DNA of 64,000 nt from contig NZ_FNMV01000012.1 of assembly GCF_900106645.1 (NCBI RefSeq), forward strand, positions 1 through 64,000, read 5' to 3'. Made by a program: the position numbers and the translations under genes. The notes under the pieces were generated by a model, which was not told where the DNA came from, searched no databases, and saw only the letters and a list, made by a program, of their open reading frames with translations. Positions within the stretch are counted from its first letter, which is position 1, and each line of letters starts with the position of its first letter. Positions 36,858 to 46,007 of this stretch are shown here, in pieces. The DNA comes from Flavobacterium degerlachei (GTDB lineage: Bacteria; Bacteroidota; Bacteroidia; Flavobacteriales; Flavobacteriaceae).

Positions 36858-38858
36858 ATGGCATTAGACTCAAAAATTCCAAATGGTCCAATTTCGGATA
36901 AATGGACAGATTATAAAGATCATATTAATTTAGTAAATCCGGCTAACAAACGTAACTTAGATGTTATCGTTGTTGGAACAGGATTAGCTGGAGGTTCTGC
37001 TGCTGCAACATTAGCAGAATTAGGATATAACGTAAAAGCTTTTTGTTTTCAAGATTCACCTCGTCGTGCGCACTCTATTGCAGCACAAGGTGGTATCAAT
37101 GCTGCAAAAAACTATCAAGGAGATGGGGATTCTGTTTTCAGGTTGTTTTACGACACTGTAAAAGGAGGGGATTACCGCGCTCGTGAAGCAAACGTACACC
37201 GTCTTGCAGAAGTTTCTACAAGTATTATTGACCAGTGTGTAGCTCAAGGGGTACCATTGGCACGTGAATACGGAGGTTTATTAGACAACCGTTCTTTTGG
37301 AGGAGCGTTAGTTTCAAGAACATTTTATGCTAGAGGACAAACAGGGCAACAATTATTATTAGGTGCTTACTCTGCAATGAACCGTCAAATAGGTCGTGGA
37401 AAAATAAAAATGCACAACCGTCACGAGATGCTAGATATAGTAATCGTAAACGGAAAAGCAAGAGGAATTATCGCTCGTAACTTGATTACTGGTGAAATTG
37501 AAAGACATTCAGCTCACGCAGTAGTTATTGCCTCTGGTGGATACGGAAACGTTTTCTTCTTGTCAACAAATGCAATGGGTTCTAATGCTACTGCAGCTTG
37601 GAAAATCCATAAAAAAGGAGCGTATTTCGCAAACCCTTGTTATACACAAATTCACCCAACATGTATTCCAGTTTCTGGAGATCACCAATCAAAATTAACT
37701 TTGATGTCGGAATCTTTACGTAATGACGGACGTATTTGGGTTCCTGCAAAAATCGAAGATGCTGTAGCGATTCGTGAAGGAAAGAAAAAAGCAATAGATT
37801 TATCTGAAGCTGAAAGAGATTATTATTTAGAGAGAAGATACCCTGCTTTTGGTAACTTAGTACCTAGAGATGTAGCTTCTCGTGCTGCTAAAGAAAGATG
37901 TGATGCTGGTTATGGAGTAAACAAAACAGGTGAAGCTGTTTATTTAGATTTTGCTGCAGCAATACAACGTTACGGAAAAGAGCAAGCATTCCTTAAAGGA
38001 ATTGATGCTAATGATAAAGAAGCGGTAACGAAATTAGGTACTGAAGTTGTAAAAAACAAATACGGGAATTTATTCCAAATGTATTATAAAATTGTAGATG
38101 AAGATCCTTATACTTCACCTATGATGATTTATCCAGCGGTTCACTATACAATGGGTGGAACATGGGTTGATTATAATTTAATGACTACAATTCCAGGTTG
38201 TTTCTCAATTGGAGAATCAAACTTCTCTGATCACGGAGCAAATAGATTAGGAGCTTCTGCTTTAATGCAAGGTTTAGCTGATGGATACTTTGTATTGCCA
38301 TACACAATTGGTGATTACTTGTCTCCAGATATTAAAATGGGACCTATCTCTACTGATTCTCCAGAATTTGCAGCTGCAGAAAAAGGAGTGAAAGACCAAA
38401 TTGAGAAATTCATGAACAATAACGGAACACATTCTGTTGACTATTTCCACAGGAAATTAGGAAAAATTATGTGGGACAAAGTAGGTATGGCTCGTAATGC
38501 TCAAGGACTTAATGAAGCAATTACTGAAATTTCTGCTTTACGTGAAGAGTTTTACAAGGATGTAAAAGTACCAGGAACTGATAAAGGATTCAACCAAGAA
38601 TTAGAAAAAGCGACTCGTGTTGCTGATTTCCTTGAACTAGGAGAATTGTTCGCTAAAGACGCTTTACACCGTAATGAATCTTGTGGAGGTCACTTTAGAG
38701 AGGAATACCAAACTGAAGATGGTGAAGCAAAACGTGATGATGTAAACTTCGCTTATGTTGCTGCTTGGGAATACAAAGGGAAACCAAGTGACGCTGTTTT
38801 ACATAAAGAAGACTTGGTATTTGATACCGTTAAACTAGTTCAAAGAAATTACAAATAG
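36858..38858 (+). CDS. sdhA: Succinate dehydrogenase/fumarate reductase flavoprotein subunit
   Basis: The 666-residue subunit holds covalent FAD and the succinate site. [19 protein letters not shown] binds FAD. The His in [13 protein letters not shown] is the covalent attachment site. HPTCIP, the [13 protein letters not shown] block and [21 protein letters not shown] are active-site regions. The protein is the long, type B form and works with the sdhC and sdhB products as complex II of the TCA cycle and respiration. It is the middle gene of sdhCAB. Confidence 0.96.
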   Translation: MALDSKIPNGPISDKWTDYKDHINLVNPANKRNLDVIVVGTGLAGGSAAATLAELGYNVKAFCFQDSPRRAHSIAAQGGINAAKNYQGDGDSVFRLFYDTVKGGDYRAREANVHRLAEVSTSIIDQCVAQGVPLAREYGGLLDNRSFGGALVSRTFYARGQTGQQLLLGAYSAMNRQIGRGKIKMHNRHEMLDIVIVNGKARGIIARNLITGEIERHSAHAVVIASGGYGNVFFLSTNAMGSNATAAWKIHKKGAYFANPCYTQIHPTCIPVSGDHQSKLTLMSESLRNDGRIWVPAKIEDAVAIREGKKKAIDLSEAERDYYLERRYPAFGNLVPRDVASRAAKERCDAGYGVNKTGEAVYLDFAAAIQRYGKEQAFLKGIDANDKEAVTKLGTEVVKNKYGNLFQMYYKIVDEDPYTSPMMIYPAVHYTMGGTWVDYNLMTTIPGCFSIGESNFSDHGANRLGASALMQGLADGYFVLPYTIGDYLSPDIKMGPISTDSPEFAAAEKGVKDQIEKFMNNNGTHSVDYFHRKLGKIMWDKVGMARNAQGLNEAITEISALREEFYKDVKVPGTDKGFNQELEKATRVADFLELGELFAKDALHRNESCGGHFREEYQTEDGEAKRDDVNFAYVAAWEYKGKPSDAVLHKEDLVFDTVKLVQRNYK

Positions 38859-38934
38859 CAATTAGTCACTAGATAAAAGTGATAAAGTCAATAGACTTAC
38901 AGCTTTTAACTAATGACCTTCAAACTAAAACAGT

Positions 38935-39681
38935 ATGAAACTTACATTAAAAATATGGCGTCAGAAAAACGCCCAAGATAAGGGAGCAATGGTTGATTAT
39001 CAAATCGACGGAATTGAGCCGGATATGTCTTTCCTTGAAATGCTTGACGTTTTCAATGAAGATTTAATGAGCAAAGGTGGAGAACCAGTTGCATTTGATC
39101 ACGATTGTCGCGAAGGAATTTGCGGAATGTGTTCTTTGTACATCAATGGTGAAGCACACGGGCCAGATAGAGGAGTAACCACTTGTCAATTGCACATGCG
39201 TATGTTCAAGGACGGTGATACTATTACTATTGAGCCGTTCCGTGCAGCTGCTTTCCCAGTAGTAAAAGATTTAGTTGTTAACCGTAGTGCTTTTGATAGA
39301 ATCCAACATGCAGGAGGATTTATATCAGTAAACACTTCAGGAAACACGATCGATGCAAATACAATTCCAATTAACAAGCAAGATGCTGATGATGCTTTTG
39401 ATGCAGCTACTTGTATTGGTTGTGGTGCTTGTGTTGCTACTTGTAAAAACTCATCAGCAATGTTATTCGTAGCTGCTAAAGTTTCTCAATATGCATTATT
39501 GCCACAAGGAAAAATTGAAGCTACTGATCGTGTATTAAACATGGTACACCAGATGGATGCTGAAGGTTTCGGTAACTGTACTAACACTGGAGCTTGTGAA
39601 GTAGAATGTCCTAAAGGGATTTCTCTTGAGAACATCGCTCGTATGAACAGAGAGTATATGTCAGCAAGCATGAAAGGATAA
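38935..39681 (+). CDS. sdhB: Succinate dehydrogenase iron-sulfur subunit
   Basis: The 248-residue subunit passes electrons from FAD to the quinone. It has the [2Fe-2S] cysteines in [12 protein letters not shown] and two further cluster motifs, [13 protein letters not shown] and [15 protein letters not shown]. The 76-base spacer after sdhA has no promoter or terminator, so it is the last gene of the operon. A strong hairpin follows the stop codon. Length is normal for type B enzymes. Confidence 0.96.
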   Translation: MKLTLKIWRQKNAQDKGAMVDYQIDGIEPDMSFLEMLDVFNEDLMSKGGEPVAFDHDCREGICGMCSLYINGEAHGPDRGVTTCQLHMRMFKDGDTITIEPFRAAAFPVVKDLVVNRSAFDRIQHAGGFISVNTSGNTIDANTIPINKQDADDAFDAATCIGCGACVATCKNSSAMLFVAAKVSQYALLPQGKIEATDRVLNMVHQMDAEGFGNCTNTGACEVECPKGISLENIARMNREYMSASMKG

Positions 39682-39707
39682 TTCTAGAAATAGATTTTAT
39701 TATATAT

Positions 39708-39744
39708 CAAAAACGCATTCATTTATTTGGATGCGTTTTTTGTT
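39708..39744 (+). terminator. Terminator of sdhCAB
   Basis: AAAACGCAT (39710-39718) pairs with ATGCGTTTT (39731-39739) around a twelve-base loop, followed by T residues. Confidence 0.85.
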
Positions 39745-39747
39745 TTT

Positions 39748-39845
39748 GGGGTGCCCTCCGCAAATGCTTCGGTCGGGCTATACGTTGCAATCTTTTATTC
39801 CATTGCATTTCATAAAAGGATTTCCACTGCTATCCCTCACCCGAA
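39748..39845 (+). repeat. Interspersed hairpin element, copy C
   Basis: It reads GGGGTGCCCTCCGC, GGTCGGGCTATACGTTGCAAT, a hairpin CTTTTATT...CATAAAAG, and GGATTTCCACTGCTATCCCT. The flanks match copies A and B nearly base for base, but the hairpin is different. Confidence 0.75.
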
Positions 39846-40092
39846 GAAAGAGTTGAGAGTAAAGAGAATAGAACAAAGAGTATAGAGAGAAAGTACAGTG
39901 CTGATTTGTAGTAATTTATTTGTTATATTTGGATAAAATAACGGAATCGATAGATAATGCAATAATTGAATGGACTTAATTCTGTTATTATTGTTTTTTA
40001 TTTTCGTGGTCTGTAATTACATCCATTGGGGTAATATTTGCTATTTAAAATATTTCTGTCATTAAAAGAATAACTTAAAAATCAATATTTAA

Positions 40093-40299
40093 ATGAAAAC
40101 GTCAATTAGAAATTATACAGAAATTGTAAGGGAATTAAAAGTAAATTATCCAAAATTAACAGAGTTTGAAATTTTAACTTTAGCTATTCAGATTGAAAGA
40201 AATGAGATTTTAGAAAACGGCTTAGTTGTAAGTTCAAAGGATAATGAACCAACTGGTATAGAAGCTATCGCAATAGCCCTAGGTTATAAGAGTAGTTAG
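40093..40299 (+). CDS. Small hypothetical protein
   Basis: The 68-residue product has no signal peptide or membrane helix. It is mostly helical by appearance, with an amphipathic middle (LTEFEILTLAIQIERNEIL) and a C-terminal GIEAIAIALGYKSS. The central helix pattern is like small proteins of Bacteroidota with unknown roles. I do not recognise the family. The ATG follows an AT-rich leader, and codon use looks like the surrounding genes, which supports it being real. Confidence 0.55.
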   Translation: MKTSIRNYTEIVRELKVNYPKLTEFEILTLAIQIERNEILENGLVVSSKDNEPTGIEAIAIALGYKSS

Positions 40300-40478
40300 A
40301 CAGTGCAGGTCAGTAATTCGTGCCCCGAACAATAGTCAATAGTCAAAAAAACAATAAGCTAGATTATGCTTTTTTGTTAAATCCGCTTAATCCGCGTTAT
40401 CTGCCTCCCGTTTTTACACACAGTCATTCACAACAAAACAGTATCCTTTGTGTTCCATTTTTTTCTAATTTTTATAAA

Positions 40479-41243
40479 ATGAAAGTAGCCTTAATTCAAT
40501 CCTCATTAGTTTGGGAAAATCCAGAAGTAAACAGAGCATATTTTGAAGAAAAAATCAATACAATAAATAAAGTTGATCTAATTGTACTTCCTGAAATGTA
40601 TACTACGGGATTCACGATGCAGCCAGCTAAAGTTGCTGAGCCCATGAGTGGCAAAACTGTTTTGTGGATGCAAGCTTTGGCGAAAGCCAAAAACACTGCA
40701 ATAACTGGAAGTGTTGTAATTGAAGAAAACTCCAATTTTTATAACCGTATGTTATTTGTTTTTCCATCAGGAGAAGTTCAATATTATGACAAAAGGCATT
40801 TGTTTACACTTGCAGGTGAAGATAAAGTGTATTCCAGAGGCACTCAAAAATTGATTGTAGAGTACTTAGGTTGGAAGATTTGTCCGTTTGTGTGTTATGA
40901 CTTGCGATTTCCAGTTTTCTCCCGTAATGTTGAGAATTACGACTTGTTGATTTATGTGGCGAGTTGGCCTAAAACAAGAATTAAAGCTTGGGATACTTTA
41001 CTTGCAGCACGTGCCATTGAGAATATGAGTTATACTATTGGCGTCAATAGAATAGGTGAAGACACGAACGGTTATGAATACAGAGGTCATTCACAAGTGT
41101 TAGATTGTCTAGGGGAATATTTGATAGAACCAGTGGAACAAGAAGGTGTTTTCGTCGCGAACTTGGATAAATCTTACTTATTAGAAGTTCGTAAAAAGCT
41201 AAACTTTTTAAACGATAGGGATTCTTATGAAATAAAAGGGTAA
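40479..41243 (+). CDS. Nitrilase-family amidohydrolase (omega-amidase/YafV-like)
   Basis: The 254-residue carbon-nitrogen hydrolase has the catalytic triad Glu39 (VLPEMYTTGF), Lys105 (YDKRHLF) and Cys139 (FVCYDLRFP). The pattern is closest to omega-amidases such as YafV, which hydrolyse 2-oxoglutaramate or 2-oxosuccinamate in glutamine and methionine salvage. The open frame extends 53 residues upstream to 40320, but that part is Asn/Ser/Pro-rich spacer translation. The ATG at 40479 begins the family's usual MKVALIQSSL. It is convergent with a lipoprotein gene. Confidence 0.88.
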   Translation: MKVALIQSSLVWENPEVNRAYFEEKINTINKVDLIVLPEMYTTGFTMQPAKVAEPMSGKTVLWMQALAKAKNTAITGSVVIEENSNFYNRMLFVFPSGEVQYYDKRHLFTLAGEDKVYSRGTQKLIVEYLGWKICPFVCYDLRFPVFSRNVENYDLLIYVASWPKTRIKAWDTLLAARAIENMSYTIGVNRIGEDTNGYEYRGHSQVLDCLGEYLIEPVEQEGVFVANLDKSYLLEVRKKLNFLNDRDSYEIKG

Positions 41244-41253
41244 AACAATTATA

Positions 41254-41296
41254 ATTGTTGATTTCAGTTTTATGAAAATCTGAAATCAACAATCTT
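41254..41296. terminator. Bidirectional terminator hairpin
   Basis: ATTGTTGATTTCAG (41254-41267) pairs perfectly with CTGAAATCAACAAT (41280-41293) around a twelve-base loop between convergent genes. Confidence 0.75.
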
Positions 41297-41307
41297 TAAC
41301 CATTTTT

Positions 41308-42981
41308 CTAAAAGCCCTGTTTTTTTTGTGGTTTCTCTTTTTTCTTGTTCTCTTTTGGTTCTGGAGTATAAGGAATGCTAACATCAAAAACTTGATCGAC
41401 ATCCCAGTTAGCACGAACATCTATTTCTTTTGAAAAATACACCACCTCTTCAGAATATCTTTTCTCTAAAAAGCTTCCGGGGTCATATTGTTTATTTTTG
41501 TTTTCATCATAAGTAATACGAAGACTATAAACTGCGGGATTAAGTAAATTGAAGTCAACTATAGTTTTAAAATCTGTGTATTCTGATGCTAATACATCAC
41601 CTTTTGCATCTGTGAGCTCAACAATTACGGGAAAATATTTTACATTTTGCAATTGAATGCGAAGATTGCCAAATTCATCTTCATTTTTTGTTGATAGCTT
41701 ATAGCTTAAGGTGTCGTTAGACTTTTCGTAAAAATCGGTTAGTGCTCCAGGCAGCAAGCTGAAGTTGTATTTCTGATTGGGTTCTTTGTCAAAATCCAAA
41801 TAAATTTTTTGGTTAAAAACATCGTATTCTCTTTTAAAAGGAACCTCGGTACTGTCGTTTACTATTAACTTGATTTTTGAGTCATCAAACTTTACTAGCG
41901 GAGTTGCGGTTTCAAGAGTAAAACGCTCTCTGAAGTTTATGTTCCCGTTTTGCAAAGCGGTGATGTTTAAAGTGTCCTTTTTTTGATCTTTAATTTTTAC
42001 AATATAGTCTTGTATGTAGCTTTCTCTGGATACACTAACAGCTAATGAATCTGCTTTTAACGGCTTGAACCAAATTTGCAAAGAGTCTTTTTTGGGCATC
42101 TGAGTAATAATCGATTCTAGGTTCTGTGTGTTGTTTTTAACGACTATCTTGGGTTGGTTTTCTTTTAAGTTTTGTTTGCCATTATAGCCTAATAGCAATC
42201 TGTTTCCAGAGGCTTGACTTGGCTTGTACGACTTAAAGTCTAGTGTCTCCTTGAATAATTCTAATTCATAAACAGTATCGTTTGGAATGTTAATAAACTT
42301 CTTTCTGAATCCTATTTTGTCTTCTTTGGGATTGAATTTATTATTGCTATTGTTATCCTTCATAGCTACTAATAGATATTTTCCCGCTTTTAGATTTTCT
42401 AATTTAAATGTTTTTAAACTATCTAAAGTATTGGTTATGTAACGTGGAGAATCGTTATAAACAACGGAGTCATTGTATTTTTCATTTACCTCATAAAGCA
42501 TTACCGATACAAAGGCATCTGCTTCTTTTTCGTATGCGTCCTTTATTTTTCCGCCTATAGCGAGAGAGTCAATATAGTCTCCCGTCGAAAAAACATATTT
42601 AAATTGATTGTAAGGGTTTCCCTCGTTATTATCAGCAATACTTTGACCAAAATTAAAACTATAGGTTGTGTTGGGTTGTAGCGTGTCTTTTATCTTTATG
42701 TTGAGAAATTTACTAGCTGTAGTAGGTGATATTATTGGCTCCTGTTTCATGGGAGGCGAAATAATTAATTGTTTATTTAGGTTTTTCAGCTTGATGTTTT
42801 CGTCAAAAACTAATTTAATTTCATCACCTTTAAAATTAGTGCTATAGTTTTTAGGGAAACTCATTTTTAAAGTAGGTGCAAGCGTATCTTTTAGGCCGCC
42901 AGTAATTGTTCCTCTTTTAGCGCAACTAATCATTACAAAAAGTGCTAGCAAGAGAAAGTATTTTAAATTGTTTTTCAACAT
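41308..42981 (-). CDS. Lipoprotein with bacterial Ig-like (Big_5) domain
   Basis: The 557-residue protein has a lipoprotein signal with lipobox MISC (Cys20). Next comes a Big_5-type Ig-like domain (about 33-130) with APTLKMSFPKNYSTNF and EIKLVFDENI. The rest is beta-rich and includes a Gly-Lys-Tyr segment typical of carboxypeptidase-regulatory-like folds (NLKAGKYLLVAMKDNNSN). The C-terminus is Lys/Glu/Pro-rich (KENKKKEKPQKK). It should be outer-membrane anchored. The role is unknown. Similar single-copy proteins are widespread in Flavobacteriia. Confidence 0.75.
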   Translation of the reverse strand: MLKNNLKYFLLLALFVMISCAKRGTITGGLKDTLAPTLKMSFPKNYSTNFKGDEIKLVFDENIKLKNLNKQLIISPPMKQEPIISPTTASKFLNIKIKDTLQPNTTYSFNFGQSIADNNEGNPYNQFKYVFSTGDYIDSLAIGGKIKDAYEKEADAFVSVMLYEVNEKYNDSVVYNDSPRYITNTLDSLKTFKLENLKAGKYLLVAMKDNNSNNKFNPKEDKIGFRKKFINIPNDTVYELELFKETLDFKSYKPSQASGNRLLLGYNGKQNLKENQPKIVVKNNTQNLESIITQMPKKDSLQIWFKPLKADSLAVSVSRESYIQDYIVKIKDQKKDTLNITALQNGNINFRERFTLETATPLVKFDDSKIKLIVNDSTEVPFKREYDVFNQKIYLDFDKEPNQKYNFSLLPGALTDFYEKSNDTLSYKLSTKNEDEFGNLRIQLQNVKYFPVIVELTDAKGDVLASEYTDFKTIVDFNLLNPAVYSLRITYDENKNKQYDPGSFLEKRYSEEVVYFSKEIDVRANWDVDQVFDVSIPYTPEPKENKKKEKPQKKQGF

Positions 42982-43195
42982 ATCAAATTAGTATTAGAGT
43001 ATACAAAATAACAATTATAATTAATGGAATCGAAATTATTTATAGATTTATTATGAGCATTAAATTAGTCTAGGTTTTACGCTATTCTAATTTTTTACTT
43101 TTTTATATGTAAATTTACACTAACATATAGTATGAGGTAAAGAGACACTGGATTCGACTGATGTTTCAAACTAAATTTTAATTAAACATTTAGTA

Positions 43196-43597
43196 ATGGA
43201 AAAAATAGAACATATAGGAATTGCCGTTAAAGACTTAGCCGTTTCAAATTTAATTTTCGAAAAATTGTTTGGTGCGCCGGCCTACAAATCTGAAGAAGTA
43301 GAAAGTGAAGGGGTAGCAACTTCGTTTTTTAAAAGCGGACCTAATAAAATAGAACTTTTAGCAGCCACAAGCCTTGATAGTCCTATTGCTAAGTTTATAG
43401 ATAAAAAGGGGGAGGGAATTCACCATATCGCATTTGCTGTAGAAGATATTGTGTCAGAAATTGCGCGTTTGCAGAAAGAAGGCTTCGTCGTTTTGAATGA
43501 AATTCCTAAAAAAGGCGCGGATAATAAACTGGTTGCTTTTCTACATCCCAAAAGCACAAATGGAGTTTTGATTGAATTATGCCAAGAAATAAAATAA
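43196..43597 (+). CDS. mce: Methylmalonyl-CoA epimerase
   Basis: The 133-residue vicinal-oxygen-chelate protein interconverts R- and S-methylmalonyl-CoA in propionate metabolism. Metal-binding residues of the family are His6 (EHIGIAVKDL), a Gln/Glu in KIELLAAT, His in GIHHIAFAVED and Glu in LIELCQ. Length and the pattern GEGIHHIAFAVEDI are typical. No mutase gene is adjacent. It lies just upstream of a tRNA gene. Confidence 0.93.
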   Translation: MEKIEHIGIAVKDLAVSNLIFEKLFGAPAYKSEEVESEGVATSFFKSGPNKIELLAATSLDSPIAKFIDKKGEGIHHIAFAVEDIVSEIARLQKEGFVVLNEIPKKGADNKLVAFLHPKSTNGVLIELCQEIK

Positions 43598-43695
43598 TTT
43601 TGATTGTTAATTAAAATTTAGAAATCTAATAATCAGTTGTTTTGGATTTCGTGAATTTTAATATTGAATTTAACTGAAAATATAAATAAAAAACA

Positions 43696-43727
43696 TTTGG
43701 AGTAAACGAAAAATAGTAGTAATATTG
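43696..43727 (+). promoter_or_regulatory. Promoter of the tRNA gene
   Basis: TTTG (43696-43699), 20 bases, then TAATATTG (43720-43727) match the consensus except for one base. The predicted start lies about eight bases before the mature tRNA. Confidence 0.6.
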
Positions 43728-43740
43728 CACACTCTTAACC

Positions 43741-43814
43741 GGTCCTATAGCTCAGCTGGTTAGAGCACCTGACTCATAATCAGGTGGTCCCTGGTTCGAG
43801 CCCAGGTGGGACCA
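43741..43814 (+). tRNA. tRNA with CAU anticodon, probably tRNA-Ile2 (lysidine-modified)
   Basis: A full cloverleaf is visible: acceptor GGTCCTA/TGGGACC, D arm GCTC...GAGC, anticodon arm CCTGA-CTCATAA-TCAGG and T arm CCTGG-TTCGAGC-CCAGG. The CCA end is not encoded. A CAU anticodon may be elongator Met or Ile2. The C4-G69 and C5-G68 pairs are those used by TilS to pick tRNA-Ile2, and elongator tRNA-Met of Escherichia coli has other bases there. Annotation tools may label it Met. Confidence 0.92.
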
Positions 43815-43819
43815 CGGTA

Positions 43820-43855
43820 AATCCTTCAAATTTTTTTAATTTGGAGGATTTTTTA
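43820..43855 (+). terminator. Terminator of the tRNA gene
   Basis: AATCCTTCAAATT (43820-43832) pairs with AATTTGGAGGATT (43838-43850), allowing G-T wobble, followed by T residues. Confidence 0.8.
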
Positions 43856-43974
43856 ATTTTAACTAAAACCAAGTTTCGTTAAAATTCGTAGCTTTATGTA
43901 AATAACCGTGGTTAAATGGCTAATTAGCTGTAATGATTTTTTTTTCTCGGTTAATTTGCTATTTTTGATTCCAA

Positions 43975-44193
43975 ATGAAAGATTTACAAAATAAATATTA
44001 TTTCTTCGTATTCTTCCTATTTGGGATGTTGCGTTCATTCGCTGATGGAGTAAGCCCGCCGCCTCCGGCACCGCCACCGCCACCACCAGGTTTGGCTATC
44101 GATGAGAATATTTTCGTCTTACTTAGTATTGCAATACTGTTTGGAATTTATATCATTTATAAGAATAACATAAAATCAAAAAGCCCAATCTAG
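43975..44193 (+). CDS. Small proline-rich membrane protein
   Basis: The 72-residue protein has an N-terminal hydrophobic signal (YYFFVFFLFGMLRSFA), a run of proline residues with single breaks (about 29-38, PPPPAPPPPPPG) and one C-terminal membrane helix (about 46-61, LLSIAILFGIYIIY). A short basic tail follows. Similar polyproline mini-proteins occur in Flavobacterium, as I recall, but their role is unknown. Polyproline runs normally require elongation factor P for translation. The gene ends at a bidirectional hairpin. Confidence 0.7.
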   Translation: MKDLQNKYYFFVFFLFGMLRSFADGVSPPPPAPPPPPPGLAIDENIFVLLSIAILFGIYIIYKNNIKSKSPI

Positions 44194-44211
44194 ATTGGGC
44201 TTTTTGATTTT
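44172..44211. terminator. Bidirectional terminator between the small membrane protein and ribE
   Basis: A perfect 40-base palindrome contains AAGCCCAATCT/AGATTGGGCTT with A and T runs on both sides. Its 5' half overlaps the end of the small coding region. Confidence 0.9.
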
Positions 44212-44227
44212 ATAAGGATTGACCGTT

Positions 44228-44815
44228 TTATTTGTTTGAGTATAATTTAGAAACATACTTGCCAATAACGTCGAATTCCAAATTAATTTGTGTGCCTACT
44301 TTAAAGGTGCTGAAGTTAGTGTGTTCGTGTGTGTATGGGATGATCGCTACGCTAAATTGATTTTTTTTGGAATCTACCACTGTAAGACTTACCCCGTTTA
44401 CGGTAATCGAACCTTTCTCAATGGTGATGTTGTTTAGGGCTTCGTCATATTCAAAGGTGTAAAGCCAGCTTCCGCCAGTTTCTTTTGCGGCAATGCAGAT
44501 TCCAGTTTGGTCAACATGTCCTTGTACGATATGGCCGTCTAGTCGATCACCAAGTTTCATGGCTCTTTCAAGATTGACACTGTCGCCAATCTTCCAGCTT
44601 CCTAGATTTGTTTTTTTGATTGTTTCGTCAATAGCGGTTACTGTGTACGAAGTGTCTTTTAGTGCAACCACGGTTAAACAAATTCCATTGTGCGCGACAC
44701 TTTGGTCAATTTGCAGTTCTGCAGTTATTGATGAGTCCACTGTGATGTGAATGTTGTCTTTCTCTTTTTTTAAATCTTGGATAGTGCCAAGGGTTTCTAT
44801 GATTCCTGTAAACAT
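44228..44815 (-). CDS. ribE: Riboflavin synthase, alpha chain
   Basis: The 195-residue protein joins two molecules of 6,7-dimethyl-8-ribityllumazine into riboflavin. It has the two tandem lumazine-binding repeats: MFTGIIETLGTI...NGICLTVV (about 1-90) and HIVQGHVDQTG...VNGVSLTVV (about 97-185). The open frame extends 78 codons upstream through the antisense of pdxA. The family start MFTGIIE fixes the true start at 44815. It is divergent from pdxA with only 58 bases between them. Confidence 0.95.
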   Translation of the reverse strand: MFTGIIETLGTIQDLKKEKDNIHITVDSSITAELQIDQSVAHNGICLTVVALKDTSYTVTAIDETIKKTNLGSWKIGDSVNLERAMKLGDRLDGHIVQGHVDQTGICIAAKETGGSWLYTFEYDEALNNITIEKGSITVNGVSLTVVDSKKNQFSVAIIPYTHEHTNFSTFKVGTQINLEFDVIGKYVSKLYSNK

Positions 44816-44873
44816 TTCTTGTTTTATTTTACTAAATTTGCACTTCAAAATTAGCAATAAATAACTTGTGGTC

Positions 44874-45920
44874 ATGATGAAAAAAGCAGAAAATATTATC
44901 GTCGGAATTTCAATAGGAGATTTAAACGGTATTGGCAGCGAAGTGGTGCTGAAAACTTTCGAGGATTCACGGATGTTAGAGCTATGTACGCCTGTTATTT
45001 TTGCCAATGTGAAAATAATGTCATTTATTAAAAAGAATATAGATTCCACAGTTGCCTTGCACGGGATTGATAAGCTAGATCAAATTCTGCCAGGGAAGAT
45101 TAATGTATTGAATCTTTGGAGGGAAGGCGTGGATTTAAATCTTGGGGTTAACGATGATAAAGTTGGCGAGTATGCCGTAAAATCATTTGTCGCGGCTAGT
45201 AAAGCGCTGAAAGAAGGCTTGGTGGATGTGTTAGTGACTGCGCCAATAAATAAATACAATATCCAATCGGATTCTTTTAAGTTTCCTGGGCATACGGATT
45301 ATTTAAACCAAGAACTAGAAGGTAATGCTTTAATGTTGATGGTTCAGGATAATTTGAGGGTAGGGTTGCTGACGGATCATATTCCGGTGAGTGAAGTGGC
45401 TTCACATCTCACTGAGGAGTTGATCAAGCAAAAAATAGAAACAGTAAGACAATCACTAATTCAGGACTTTAGTATTAATAAGCCTAAAATTGCTGTCTTG
45501 GGATTGAATCCTCATTGCGGTGATGGTGGTGTTATAGGTAAAGAAGATGATGAGATATTGAAACCTGTTCTTAAAAAAATGTTTGATAAGGGAACGTTGG
45601 TTTTTGGACCGTTTGCCGCCGATGGTTTTTTTGGAAGTGGTCAATATGAAAAGTACGATGCCGTTATTGCTACGTATCACGATCAAGGTTTGATTCCTTT
45701 TAAAACATTGTCATTTGGTAAAGGTGTAAATTTCACCGCAGGTTTGAATAAAATCAGGACTTCGCCGGATCATGGTACTGCATATGATATTGCGGGAAAA
45801 GGAATTGCAGATTATAATTCGTTTAAAGAAGCAGTGTATCTTGCTTTGGATGTGTATCGATCAAGAATTCAGTATGCGGAAATCAGTGAAAAGCCGCTTA
45901 AAACCAAAGAAAAACAGTAG
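44874..45920 (+). CDS. pdxA: 4-hydroxythreonine-4-phosphate dehydrogenase
   Basis: The 348-residue enzyme oxidises 4-phosphohydroxythreonine in the DXP-dependent pyridoxal phosphate route. Family blocks are GISIGDLNGIGSEV, TAPINKYN, FPGHTDYL (metal His), GLNPHCGDGG, YHDQGLIPFK and GKGVNFTAGLNKIRTSPDHGT with further metal ligands. A GTG at 44868 is in frame, but the ATG at 44874 is preferred. A TAAATTTG box at 44833-44840 may be its promoter. A 46-base tail separates it from the promoter of the following operon. Confidence 0.95.
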   Translation: MMKKAENIIVGISIGDLNGIGSEVVLKTFEDSRMLELCTPVIFANVKIMSFIKKNIDSTVALHGIDKLDQILPGKINVLNLWREGVDLNLGVNDDKVGEYAVKSFVAASKALKEGLVDVLVTAPINKYNIQSDSFKFPGHTDYLNQELEGNALMLMVQDNLRVGLLTDHIPVSEVASHLTEELIKQKIETVRQSLIQDFSINKPKIAVLGLNPHCGDGGVIGKEDDEILKPVLKKMFDKGTLVFGPFAADGFFGSGQYEKYDAVIATYHDQGLIPFKTLSFGKGVNFTAGLNKIRTSPDHGTAYDIAGKGIADYNSFKEAVYLALDVYRSRIQYAEISEKPLKTKEKQ

Positions 45921-45966
45921 TAAATAAAAAAAGATAAATAAGCTTATTAGTTTTATAATAATTTTA

Positions 45967-45974
45967 TATCTTTG
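45967..45974 (+). promoter_or_regulatory. Bacteroidota -7 box (TATCTTTG) of the yceD-rpmF-fabH operon
   Basis: TATCTTTG fits TAnnTTTG. It overlaps an upstream in-frame ATG at 45972 and so argues for the ATG at 46008 as the real start. The -33 element is weak. Confidence 0.6.
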
Positions 45975-46007
45975 CACTCCCGAAGTTTGGGGCAAAATTG
46001 TGTTGAA

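Larger units (their letters stand above)
39682..40092. other. Spacer after sdhB with terminator and hairpin repeat
   Basis: The 411-base gap has the sdh terminator, hairpin-repeat copy C (39748-39845), a purine-rich AGAGTAAAGAGAATAGAAC tract at about 39858-39880 that resembles the ATTCTATTCTC repeat in reverse, and AT-rich sequence. Confidence 0.55.

Noticed and set aside
40320..40478. N-terminal extension of the nitrilase
   Set aside because: It is low-complexity spacer translation with no conserved features. The family start MKVALIQ lies at 40479.
43741..43814. Elongator tRNA-Met as first choice for the CAU tRNA
   Set aside because: C4-G69 and C5-G68 match the TilS determinants of tRNA-Ile2. 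Met is kept only as an alternative.
44816..44873. FMN riboswitch before ribE
   Set aside because: The spacer is only 58 bases, shared with a divergent gene, and lacks the conserved multi-helix junction.
44816..45049. Upstream extension of the riboflavin synthase open frame
   Set aside because: It is antisense to pdxA, and the family begins at MFTGIIE, so 44815 is the start.
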